NCBI GenBank assembly: GCA_014843695.1
Contig: CM026391.1
Location: 38,005,515 to 38,069,514, forward strand
Reading direction: 5' to 3'
Length of the DNA: 64,000 nt
From: Archivesica marissinica
Taxonomy: Eukaryota > Mollusca > Bivalvia > Venerida > Vesicomyidae
Of the stretch, positions 1 through 9,310 are shown in pieces (position 1 is the first letter of the stretch; each line of letters begins with the position of its first letter). The notes under the pieces are model-generated. The model searched no databases. It saw only the letters and a program-made list of their open reading frames with translations, and was not told where the DNA came from. The position numbers were made by a program, and so were the translations under genes.

Positions 1-834
1 CTCCCTCGTGGCGATGGATTCCATCAGGAATGAGGTCTCGAGTGTGATCAATATAAGTTGAAATAACTTGTTTCGCAATCGAGCTAAAATAAATTTGTAT
101 AAGTTTAATGCCTAATAAACTTTGAAAATTGAATCTTTGTTGGAAAAACATACATCAAAATAAAATCAATCAAGATTAATCATTGTATCACAAAACACCA
201 ATCTAGATTACAGATTTTATTCTTTATTTACGTCTCATCAATGTACAACAAGCAACATTCAATATAATAAAAACATATCGATGTAAATTGCCACTCAATA
301 ATGAATTATAAGAGACAGTAACAGTAACAATTCACAATATAACACGATTCAACATATAAGTTTCTTAAACTAAAGGTTATAGATGTTGATCCAGACCGAT
401 ACTCTCACAAACTGAAGACAATCGTCAAAATGGTGACGGGCACATTGCCACCATTACACCACAGCCGCAAAACGTGGCATGAGGGACCATATATGTGAAA
501 ATCCCATCATTCCCTCACGCCCGGTGTAATGTCAGCCATGTCACCACCATCGCCATGTGCAACCGCTACCAGTGAGATTCTCGGACCAAAACAAGACCTA
601 CTCTTAGATATAAATTTGTTAAATCTAAATGGCCTACGCTAATCATATCTAAGAAGTGCTTAAAATATTTATTAAAACACTGATATTGAAAAAGAGCACT
701 AACGCGCTTATTAATTAAAAAATGGTATGAAAAACAATGATCACCTCTGATCAGATCAGTGGTGAACTGATTAGCATAGACTATTTAGTTGGCAATAAAA
801 AGTATTCATAGCATTAAGAAACAAATGAGATACA
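1..834. other. AT-rich stretch with no recognisable gene
   Basis: No long ORF, RNA gene or tandem repeat is evident. The first 61 bases hold a short, less AT-rich plus-strand open frame of about 19 codons (from base 2) ending in TGA. This could be the last bases of an exon, but it is far too short to support. Bases 420-600 are also richer in GC, without a frame I can recognise. The stretch from about 700 to 834 probably includes the 3' end of the minus-strand LINE that follows. Confidence 0.5.
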
Positions 835-1907
835 TTATTTACATGCTAAATATAGATATATATTACAATCTATGAACTGCATAACACACTGATTATATTT
901 ATACGTCAAAAACCGTCGTTTTTGAAGAATTTCAAAACAGGTTTTGGCACATAATCTTATCAGTTTCTTGCTGGAGAAAATTAAAACAAACTTTTCTGAA
1001 TCAGAATGATTAAAAATTACCATAAATACCCATTGTTTTTCTAATAAGCGGTAACCTAATATCTGCATACGTACAACATTGCAAACTAACATGTAGTTCA
1101 TTTTCAACGGAGTCACAGAATGGACATTTCCTTTGATCTACACTCAGATTCTATTACCTGCCCGTCTCTATTCTTATTGGTGCAACACCACAACGAAATT
1201 TACTCAAAGCAGCTCTATGACTAAGAGGTAAAACATAATACAGTAGTCTTCTACTTTGAATTGTTTTAAATAGCTTATACAACCGTAATTTTTTTCTACC
1301 TCGACCCGATATACCAACATCTCTATTAATAGATGTAAACCAGTTTAATTTGAACCTAACCATTAGTTTACTTTCCATTGAGATTACTAATGATGACGGC
1401 ATAGGCTCGGTAATATTTGCAAACATACTTAAATTATTTTCATTAAATACGTTTACAATTAAATAATGCCAATTTTTACATGAAACATTTGCCTTAGAAG
1501 CCACCCAAAGTGCTATGCGTTTGTTCATACGATATGTATCCATTGACGATATTTTTGACCAGAATAAACATATGCTTTTCCACTGCCATACAACAGTCGG
1601 CTTCCAACCCATTTCTCCTGCAATGGCAGTATTTGGAGTGTCTGCCTACACCCAAACAGAACCTCATTGCTCTGTTATGAACTGAATCTATACATGAACA
1701 TGTTTTGAAGCCCCATATTGGTGCACTGTAATTTATAACAAGCAGCACTGTATACTCATAAAGTTTGGTATATACATCATATGGGACACCCCCTAGAACT
1801 TTACAGTTAGCAATTAAGAGACCAAGGGAACGGCTAGCACTTTGAGCTACTACTTTAGTCAATATGGTATAATCCACATGTTCACTTAACAACATACCAA
1901 GATACAT
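835..1907 (-). pseudogene. LINE RT thumb and C-terminal Cys/His region
   Basis: The frame 1907-1494 begins with YLGMLLSEHVDY and includes INYSAPIWGF and SVHNRAMRFCLGV, typical of the region after the RT palm in LINE polyproteins. The next frame (1612-1154) and then a C-P-F-C...H...C motif read near 1125-1080 give the usual C-terminal zinc-knuckle-like region. The tail continues in yet another frame (1116-835, SDSEKFVLIF and CFEILQKRRF). At least three frame changes are needed, so this is a relic. Confidence 0.75.
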
Positions 1908-1931
1908 ATACTTATCAACAACTTGTATTAA

Positions 1932-2732
1932 TTAAATACCACATATAAAATTGATGGTTGTTCTCTGTACCGATTTAGGACGAAAATGTACAATATTACT
2001 CTTTGAGGCATTGACACTCATTGTATTTAAGATACACCAGTTATTCAAAGCATCTAATAATATTTGTAGATCAGACTCCGATTCGGCTAGAAGGACAATA
2101 TCATCTGCATAGAGCAATATACATATCTTTTCATCGCCAGCATTTATTCCAATATCAAATGATTTCAGATAAACTGTAAGGTCATTAATAAACAAATTAA
2201 ACAGAAGTGGGGATAGAATACAACCCTGTCTAAGACCACAACTAACATTAAACCACTCTGTCTTGAAATAATTAACTCTTACACAAGATTCAACACTGCA
2301 GTAGAGTGATGTTATGGCCTTAAACATTTTACCGTTAATTCCATTTTCTAGTAGTCTCTTCCAAAGAACATTTCTATCAATAGTGTCGTAAACTTTTTGA
2401 AAATCAATAAATGCACAGAAGGTAGATTTTTTTATGCTTTTACGTGTGTCTAGAATGTTTGTAAGCGATGAGATATGATCAATAGTGCTTCTAGACTTTC
2501 TAAAACCATTTTGTTCATCCTCAATCTTATCATTTTCCCCAGCCCATACTGATAATCGATTGTTTAAAATAGAACAGTACAATTTATACATTGATGATGC
2601 AAGCGATATACCCCTATAAGACATATGATCACGTGGGTCAGTGGTTGTAGATTTAGGTATAGGGTTAATGATACATCTACCCCAGATAGTAGGTACAATA
2701 CCGTTGTTAAAATAATACATTGAATAGCACAT
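1932..2732 (-). pseudogene. LINE reverse transcriptase core
   Basis: This is an open frame of 266 codons carrying most of an RT palm. It has YRGISL at residues 39-44, FIDFQKVYD at 108-116 (first catalytic Asp, D110), GLRQGCILSPLLF at 166-178, and the catalytic YADD box at 208-211 followed by IVLLAES. This frame is uninterrupted although the flanking parts are broken. The displayed start is not a real initiator; the frame begins where the SINE insertion ends. It would have copied element RNA at nicked target DNA. It is non-functional as part of this decayed copy. Confidence 0.9.
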
Positions 2733-2758
2733 GTAGAAATGATTTATTTATTGTTATA

Positions 2759-3011
2759 TTTCTGGTTTTACGCCTGCATCAGCACCATTTTGGGCTATAT
2801 CGCCGGCGGGCGGTTTACTTAACAACACCTTTCCTGGGCAGGCTCCAGCGGTTAACCAGTACTTGGGTGCACCAACCTCGGTAAGAAACTGCCAACTGTT
2901 TCATATAAATGAGACACGACCTGAGCGGGGCTCGAACCCGTGACCATCAGTGATGATAGGTTACAGTGGTATACAAGTCAGTGACCATAACCACTCGACC
3001 ACGGAGGCGGA
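2759..3011 (-). mobile_element. tRNA-derived SINE, copy 1
   Basis: Read on the minus strand, the 5' head has an A-box-like TGGTCGAGTGG (2991-3001) and a B-box GGTTCGAGCC (2929-2938), the internal RNA polymerase III promoter. The long gap between the boxes suggests descent from a tRNA with a long variable arm (Ser or Leu type). The roughly 150-bp body matches the copies at 4691-4940 and 4551-4665. The 3' end runs into AT-rich sequence. It is inserted inside the minus-strand LINE between RT fingers and palm, so it is younger than that LINE. I could not define a clear target-site duplication. Confidence 0.85.
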
Positions 3012-3023
3012 CTAAGGGCAGTG

Positions 3024-3848
3024 TCATTTTTTGAGAACCTCGGCTGAAATATTATCAATACCACATGCTTTACCTCTTTTGGCACCATCAATAGCTTTCT
3101 GAACTTCAAAAATAGAAATTTGATAATTAAATGAACTGTCCGATACGGTCTGGATTAACATACAAATTGTTATCAAATGAGCTATCCGGACTACATGTAC
3201 CACGAAACAGAGAGCCAAACTTTCCATTTATTTAAAACATCTGTTACATTGAATGATACTGAATCATCCTCCAATGTAACCTCCATTGGTATCAACTTTT
3301 TATTTGTGAAATTAACACCGATTTTCCCAATGAATTTCCAAAAATTGATCTTGTCAACATTACAGTCATTCAAAAGTTGCGTTTGAATTGAAAACCAATA
3401 CAATCGTTTAGCTCTCTGTACTGCACTATCAAACATTTTACGTTTTGAAACATAATTAGATTTTAGGTGTGATTTATCACTTCTATTACAACATCATAAC
3501 CATAAGCGCTCTGCTTCACATACTTCTGACCATAAGTGAGTCAACCGTTCTGACCAACGCGATTTACCCGGGCGTCGTTTTTTATTAGACAATCCATACG
3601 AAATAGTTTGATGGCAGAGAAGTATACATATTATGCTTAATAATGTTATACCATTCACTATAAACTTCATCAATATCTGATTGAGTTCTAAACCTACACT
3701 CCAATTTTGAAATAGTTGCATTAAATAGAGATAAAGTACCTGTTTCAGTCATAAAATTACCAGGAACACAAGTAAGATCAAATTTGTCAAATGGCTCTGG
3801 ATGATTAGCATTGTTAAATGCATGTTGATCTATATATATAATGTTCAC
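3024..3848 (-). pseudogene. LINE linker and RT-fingers fragments, frameshifted
   Basis: Three overlapping minus-strand frames (3848-3585, 3721-3494 and 3436-3191, then 3227-3024) read as consecutive parts of one polypeptide between endonuclease and RT. The recognisable pieces are an N-terminal segment with SKLECRFRTQSDID, a basic stretch (NKKRRPGKSRWSERLTHLW), a segment with AKRLYWFSIQ and FWKFIGKIGV, and the beginning of RT with KRGKACGIDNISAEVLK. The last is the K-x-G/A-x-G-x-D-x-I-x-A/P-E motif that opens RT in many LINEs. Each transition needs a frame change, so small indels have accumulated. Confidence 0.7.
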
Positions 3849-4473
3849 AAGGATCCAACTTGATGACCCGTGTAATTAATGAATGGTCTGGTATGCCGAT
3901 AGGAGTTAATACATTCACATTACCAGATTCATTTATCAAATCAGATGTGCTTTTAACCGAAAATTCGGTAAATTTGCTTAAAGAACTGTGATTTACTGAT
4001 CAATAATCAGCAACAGATGATCCTTTGGTTGAAACCGAAGTGAAACCATTGGAAATAGAATTTCTTCCATTCAAAATACACATGTTTGTATTAATGAGGA
4101 AATCTGTTAGTAATTCCCCATATCGATTTACTGTAAAATCTATAATTTCACGGTCACATATATCATCAATACCTTTTATAAAATCACTAAGATTACCATA
4201 ACGGCTGTTATAATCACCACACATATATAAAAGCCCTTTATCCTGATATTGATATACAATTGTCAAAATATTATCGAAAAAGGCGTTAACATCCGTATAT
4301 CTAGACGAGTTTTCTGGTGGTAAGTAACATACGCAAGGTATGAGACTAAAATCATTGTATTTATGTGACATTTGTAACCATAAAATACCCTCATGAACAT
4401 TATCTAGGATAGACATGTTAAAATCAGAAGCAAGAGAGTTCTTAATGAAAAAACTATTACCATGATTGGTCAT
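3849..4473 (-). pseudogene. LINE endonuclease (APE-like) fragment
   Basis: The 157-codon frame 4473-4000 contains an AP-endonuclease-like core with the motif CGDYNSRYG (the G-D-x-N catalytic signature) and ends in an in-frame TGA at 4000-4002. Reading on in the same frame past this stop gives IPDHSLI, matching the S/P-D-H-S motif near the C-terminus of APE endonucleases, so the domain continues to about 3850. The N-terminal part with the first metal-binding residues is missing. The domain normally nicks target DNA to prime reverse transcription; here it is inactive by truncation and the stop. Confidence 0.75.
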
Positions 4474-4550
4474 TTAGTAATAGGCGTAATTACCTTGTTT
4501 ATTAACAGTATTTCGTCTATTAATTTATATTTATTTTTATTTATTTATAT

Positions 4551-4665
4551 TTCGGGTTTTACGCCAGCATCATCACCATTTCGGGCTATATCGCCGGCGG
4601 GCAGTTTACCTAACAACACCTTTCCTGGGAAGGCTCCAGCGATTAACCAGTACCAAGCTCCGTAA
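4551..4665 (-). mobile_element. 5'-truncated SINE, copy 2 (body only)
   Basis: This copy matches the 3' body of the neighbouring SINE copies, including GCCGGCGGGCAGTTTACCTA and the stretch ending in ACGCC. The tRNA-like head is absent, and a few bases in the body are deleted. On the minus strand it is followed by a repetitive A/T tail of TAAATAAATAAAAATAAAT type, consistent with a SINE 3' tail. Truncation from the 5' end is what incomplete reverse transcription produces. Confidence 0.8.
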
Positions 4666-4690
4666 TAATATTATTATGATTATATTATGA

Positions 4691-4940
4691 TTCGGGTTTT
4701 ACGCCTGCATCAGCACCATTTTGGCTATATCGCCGGCGGGCAGTTTACCTAACAACACCTTTCCTGGGCAGGCTCCAGCGGTTAACCAGTACTTGGGTGC
4801 ACCAACCTCCGTAATAAACTGCCAACTCGTTCATATAAATGAGACATGGCCTGAGCGGAGCTCGAACCCGTGACCATCAGTGATGATAGGTTACAGTGGT
4901 ATACAAGTCAGCGACCTTAACCAATCGACCACGAAGGGGG
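4691..4940 (-). mobile_element. tRNA-derived SINE, copy 3
   Basis: This is a full-length copy of the same family as 2759-3011, about 250 bp long. On the minus strand it has the A-box-like GTGGTCGATTGGTTAAGG near the 5' end, then the B-box GGTTCGAGCT, then the shared body. Only 25 bp of AT-rich sequence separates it from the truncated copy, so two insertions have stacked head to tail in the same orientation. Confidence 0.85.
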
Positions 4941-5446
4941 GTATTAATTTATAATAAAAAAAAACAAAAACAAACTTGTTTTTACAACGATTGCGAATTT
5001 ATATAGTAGTTTATTGTGGGAGCGCATAGCTGATCAAACTACTATATTAATCAATTATTGTCGACGAAATATCTACCTGTTTGAGACATAGTAAGTATTA
5101 CGGTTCATTTTGAACAGTGAATGATTCCGGTCTGACTGGTCTGGTTTGAACGAGGTCCGGGTTTAACACATACATTCGTGTGATTTGTGTTTATTTATTA
5201 ATACTACTGTTTTCTCATATTGCCATGGGCAACGTCTCTTGAATAGATTAGTTAGTCATTGTATATGATTAAGGAGGATGGTGTAATGATACAGACGGAT
5301 ACACATTCCTAAAAATGAAACGATCATTTGTGTCTATCTAAGTGATAATGGTAGTAAAGCACTAGTGGATTGGGGGTGCACACAATAGTGTATACATTAC
5401 ATTTGTATTATGTTTAAAAGTGTCTGTTGATGATCGGTTCCCTTTT
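4941..5446. other. Spacer with no gene seen
   Basis: About 500 bp between the SINE cluster and the inverted-repeat element. It begins with an A-rich run and has no ORF, repeat or RNA signature that I recognise. Confidence 0.5.
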
Positions 5447-5614
5447 TAGTGCAGCAGATAATTGAAACTATCTTTCAAAATGTGATACAAGCACCAAACT
5501 TGGCATAGATACTCCTTAGGGGTCACTTTTGTGGAAAAAAACGCTGGCCACCTGAAATTCAAGATGGCCGCCATATTTTCAAGATGGCCGCCATATTTTC
5601 AAGATGGCCGCTAT
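5447..5614 (+). repeat. Left terminal inverted repeat
   Basis: A 168-bp repeat, inverted relative to 9154-9310. Its inner part holds three tandem 20-bp units containing AAGATGGCCGC (starting at 5561, 5581 and 5601), whereas the right end has only two, so one unit was gained or lost. The CAAGATGGC core resembles a YY1-type binding core; that resemblance is inference only. Confidence 0.75.
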
Positions 5615-6102
5615 TCTGACATTGCCTATTTTACCACAGAATCTCAGTACAGTAACCGATTTAGTTGTTCTTAGAGTACAAAACTGGGTTTCAAGCATGG
5701 GGAATCCAAAAATACTACTCCAATGTCTCGTTGGAGCTTCTTTCTATCATTTCTAGCCCAACACAGTGAAACATGTACAAGGAACACAGTATTTGCAATG
5801 ATATGAAACAAACTTTTATTAAGAGTGATACATGTATATCTACAACATGTATATTCATCTATTCTGCATATTTCGGACAACCGGCTGTAGATCTTTTAAG
5901 TAGAACATATCTCCCAAATATCATGACCATACCGAGGGCAGTCAAACTAGTCAACTGTCATAATTGTGTTAATAAATGTATTAAAGTCTACAAACACATT
6001 ATTCCTAGAAGTTACTACATGACATTATGTATTATGTGGTACATATTCTTCTTTGCCCTTCATTGTATGTGTGCTTGAACGCTAGATGAATTGGAGCTGG
6101 GC
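5615..6102. other. Non-coding tail of the TIR element
   Basis: About 490 bp between the left inverted repeat and the stop codon of the CXC pseudogene, so it would be its 3' untranslated part. Short ORFs on both strands here have no recognisable content and are taken as chance. Confidence 0.5.
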
Positions 6103-8910
6103 CTAATTCTCACATCTGCAGCTGCATAATGCTGCACAAGTTAGACCAAAGCGGTAGCATTTGCATCTTCCTACACAGCATTCTGTCTTGCACCCACACT
6201 TGGTCAGCTGTTGACAACTCTCTGCAATAGGAAGAAGTGTTGTCCAGAAGACCTGACACAGATCACCCTTCTTTGTCCAGCCCTAGCTTTTGGTTGGCGC
6301 AGTGTTGACTGACTCCATATGCAACCTGCCTCATAAGCTGCACGCTTGGCCTGCTGAAGCAGTGCTGCTCGAGTTGGAGGAATGCCTTCGTAAGGTCTCC
6401 GCTTCCTGGCAAACATGTCTAGTATGGCGTCATCCACGCCTGCAGCTGTACTGGACCTGTCATGCATCGTCACCACAAACTTCTCCAGGGTCTCCAGATC
6501 ACCATCAACTACTGTTGGTAGGTACTAACTAAGTTTTGTGAAGACATCAGAAGCCTCAGGACATACATCCCAGGTTTGCCATGCAGACTTTTTCCCTTTA
6601 CCACGGAATCCGGACACAACATCGCAGCCTGTGAAGGCATGGAAGAAGAGAATCCCTTTGCTTTTCTCCTATCCTATGGAGTGATGAAAGTCATGCACAG
6701 GAATCCAGTTCAGATGCCGTCCTTGTCCAAAGGCCACCCACAGCTGCTGCAAACCAATCTATTGAAGGGCTGACAGCACACTGATGGCGATGACGAGAAC
6801 ATCTGTGTCATTGGCTTTGACCATTAGGACTTTGCTACCTCCTTCTACTGCATTCCTGGCATGGAGGAAGATGCGTGTGTCAGCTTCTTCATGACTACAA
6901 GAAGCCAGCATATCCGTGCTGACTGCATGGCTGCTATTAACATCATCTTGTCTTGTCACAATGACTTTATTGGGTGTAGATATATGTGCAATCTTCTCAG
7001 CTAGAAAGTTGAACATCTCTGTTTTATTGTCATTGTCTCTCAGGAAGTTCTGCCAGTTTCGGGGAATTTTTTCCTTGCTTGTCACCCTTCGTCTGACTCC
7101 ACGTCCTCGCTTGGTCCTTGTCTCTGCCTTCAAACTTGATGGGTGGTAGACATCAAACACAATGTCCGTTCTCTGGAACTGGGTGGAGTATGCTTGGATG
7201 ATTGGAAGGATGATGATTGTATCAGCCTCAGGTTCTCTGTCAGGGATTTCAACATGGCTTTCAAGAATGGCAACAAGCTGGGATTTCTGACAGGTGTAGA
7301 GAATCCCACCTTCACTCAGGGAAGCAGGGAACTGCTGATTCTCATGACGAAAGAACTCCTGCGGGTCACATTCTCTGCTCTGGCATGATATGAACAGCTT
7401 AGAGAAGAGTTAGCAGTCTTCCTTCAGCATCTGTTGCGGGGTAGCATCAATCGAGGCTGGTTGCTGTAGGAAGAAGTCCACCTTATTCTTATTGTCATAG
7501 AAGGTTCTAGTGCCAGTCCCGTCATGGAAACGGGTTCTGCCTCTCTCATGGTGTGTGCTGATCAGTTTAGCTGCACTGGGGTCAGCAATGTCATTGGTGT
7601 CCAATGACAGCAGGTCCTGACTCTCCTCCTGGAAAGGATTTCCCAGATCTGTCATTGCATGGGAGAGCTTCTGAACTTTCTCAAGGAACTCTCTTTGGGC
7701 TCGTTGTGTCTACTCATGGTGGCTGGTTTGTTTTATAGCCTCCTTCGCTTCGGATGCTGCCTCATACAGCTCAACTAGGTGGCTGACCTGGGGACCGGCT
7801 ACCATCCATCTTCTCAGGGCTGATGGATCTTCAGTCACGCCAATGGCTCCCCCGTCGGCTTTGATAACAGCATTGGCCTGTTCGTGGGCTTGGTCAATAG
7901 CCATTGCAGAGAAATTCCGACTGGACTTGTGAACAACAAATTTGCCACTCTCGAATTATTGGACAAGCTGGGGATGTTTCGCCTTCAGGGTCACCATGTC
8001 TCTGAGATGGATTGGAAGCCAGCGTGCATAGTTTGTGTTGTTGTTGGCAAAGACGTATGTGATTAGCTCAGTCAGTGATTGGCAGTACAGGCTGAAGTTG
8101 GCTTCTCTAAATGCTCGAACCAGGAGGAGGATCGCTAGTTCCATGGACAGCACCAGGTGCCAGAACTGAAACTGGGGGCTTTCCAGTTTGCGCTTCCTAC
8201 ACCAGACACCAAAGCTCAGCACTTCCTTAGGGTTCTCAGCTGCTTCTGTGCAGTAGTCAGTGTATACTGCCTTTAGGAGTTGATTGAGACTGCATGCTGT
8301 TATCCGGTGGATTTGGCGTGTCCTAGTAATGTTTGACGCTGTTAATAAAGATTCTGCTGTTCCTGAAGAAGTCACCACTGCCTCCACAAGGGCGCCAGTC
8401 CAGCCACTGTCCTTGAGAAGAGTTCCGATTGACCTCAGGGCAGCCATCTCTATATGTAAGCCTCCACACATGATGACGAACTTGTCTTTACCATACTGTT
8501 CAGGCCAGTGCCACTGGACTTGTTTTGCCACTGCATAGATGGGCTGGTCGGCTGTCATGACAGGTACTTGGCCTGGGTTCAGGAACGATACAGTTTCCTT
8601 GATCGTGTCCATCACATGTCTGACTGTAGCAACGCAGTGGGCTGGATCTCGAAGAAGAGGTAACAGTGATGTGATGGTGGCCTCAAATGCAGGGCTTCTC
8701 TTCTTGGAGGCATGGTGGGCTGCCCATGTCACGTTCTCTATCCCATCTGTTTCATCAGTATCACCGATCTTCTCCAGCCACTCATACTCGAGTGCCAGGT
8801 GTGGTCTCAGGAGACTGGCGTCTGGAACTGTCACACTACTCTGTGGAGGAGAAGTGTTCTTCTTAGCAATGAAGGCAGGACGGACTACTACACCCTACAC
8901 CACAAACTAT
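6103..8910 (-). pseudogene. PIN-like nuclease / CXC-domain protein, decayed
   Basis: One minus-strand frame runs from about 8910 to about 6290, interrupted by six in-frame stops: 7956 TAA, 7710 TAG, 7410 TAA, 6759 TAG, 6669 TAG and 6525 TAG. A frameshift near 6240-6290 then leads to a C-terminal cysteine cluster ending at 6103. Blocks in order: TADQPIYAVAKQVQW and CGGLHIEMAALRSIG (8.5-8.4 kb), ARWLPIHLRDMVTLKAKHP, AIDQAHEQANAVIKADGGA, GNPFQEESQDLLSLDTNDI, CSHEEADTRIFLH, VKANDTDVLVIAIS, FHAFTGCDVVSGFRGKGKKS (acidic residues and G-K-G-K-K as in PIN/FEN-like nucleases), then KCGCK...CKCYRFGLTC (Tesmin/TSO1-like CXC). These blocks match a large uncharacterised family that I associate with corals and molluscs. 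The N-terminal part of the family is not visible, and the frame opens just after a TAG, so the gene may be truncated or have had upstream exons. Biochemical function is unknown; transposition or nucleic-acid cleavage is inference. Confidence 0.8.
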
Positions 8911-9153
8911 ATTCATCGAATACCTACTGTACTATGTAGGTTGACCACAGGTCTGTTCACTATGAAGGTTAACTACAGTTCTGTAATTTTGATCCGAAGT
9001 CCGAAATATGATAATACAAAGACTCTTAGTGATTCAGAAGTTCAAGAATCAGATTCTGCATGGTCTAAAATGTAGAATTCGGTACCAAAATCGTCCATAT
9101 TGGGCAAGTCTGTGCATATTTATTGCAAAAAGCAAAAAAAAGCGGTATTGATT

Positions 9154-9310
9154 ATAGCGGCCATCTTGAAAAATGGCAGCCATCTTGAATTTCAGGTGGC
9201 CAGCATTTTTTCCCAAACAAGTAACCCCCAAGGAGTATTTGTGCCAACTTTGGTGCTTGTATCACAGTTTGAAAGATTCCCCTGAGAAAATACATTTATC
9301 TGCTGCACTA
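9154..9310 (-). repeat. Right terminal inverted repeat
   Basis: A 157-bp partner of the left repeat in inverse orientation. It ends outside in TGCTGCACTA, and the next base starts LINE-derived sequence. It lies upstream of the enclosed minus-strand gene, so it would be the promoter-side end of the unit. Confidence 0.75.

Larger units (their letters stand above)
835..4473 (-). mobile_element. Decayed APE-type non-LTR retrotransposon (LINE), split by a SINE
   Basis: Read on the minus strand, the fragments follow normal LINE order: endonuclease (4473 to about 3850), linker (3848-3191), reverse transcriptase (3227-3024, then 2732-1932), thumb/connection (1907-1494) and a C-terminal Cys/His region (about 1140-835). 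Successive pieces lie in different frames or are separated by stops, so the element is dead. A tRNA-derived SINE sits between the fingers part and the RT core. At about 3030 an A-run appears one base too long, which causes a frameshift. The 5' end lacks the start of the endonuclease and any ORF1 and runs into SINE copies. Its general architecture fits the CR1/Jockey/I/RTE-like groups; I cannot assign the clade without a tree. Confidence 0.85.
5447..9310 (-). mobile_element. TIR-bounded 3.86-kb element with PIN-like/CXC gene
   Basis: Left end 5447-5614 and right end 9154-9310 are inverted repeats of each other. Both start at the outside with TAGTGCAGCAGATA, run through TGTGATACAAGCACCAAA and GCTGGCCACCTGAAATTC, and end inside with AAGATGGCCGCTAT. 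Scattered mismatches and short indels suggest an old insertion. The unit encloses one minus-strand pseudogene (6103-8910) and little else. The outer termini are flanked by TTT on both sides, which could be a 3-bp target duplication but is weak in this T-rich context. The alternative is that two copies of an unrelated small inverted repeat flank the gene by chance. On the right it abuts a LINE fragment directly. Confidence 0.65.

Noticed and set aside
2..61. End of a host exon
   Set aside because: Only about 19 codons at the window edge; cannot be distinguished from chance.
2759..3011. Functional tRNA gene
   Set aside because: A and B boxes are present, but the region is the head of a 250-bp SINE repeated twice more nearby; no intact cloverleaf.
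5773..6078. 101-codon plus-strand ORF
   Set aside because: No motif or homology recognised; lies in the non-coding tail of the TIR element.
6525..7958. Stop-codon recoding or RNA editing to rescue the PIN/CXC gene
   Set aside because: The stops are both TAA and TAG and fall at positions with different expected residues, and there is also a frameshift; ordinary pseudogene decay explains it better.
8539..9075. 178-codon plus-strand ORF
   Set aside because: Shadow of the minus-strand PIN/CXC coding region, no recognisable content of its own.
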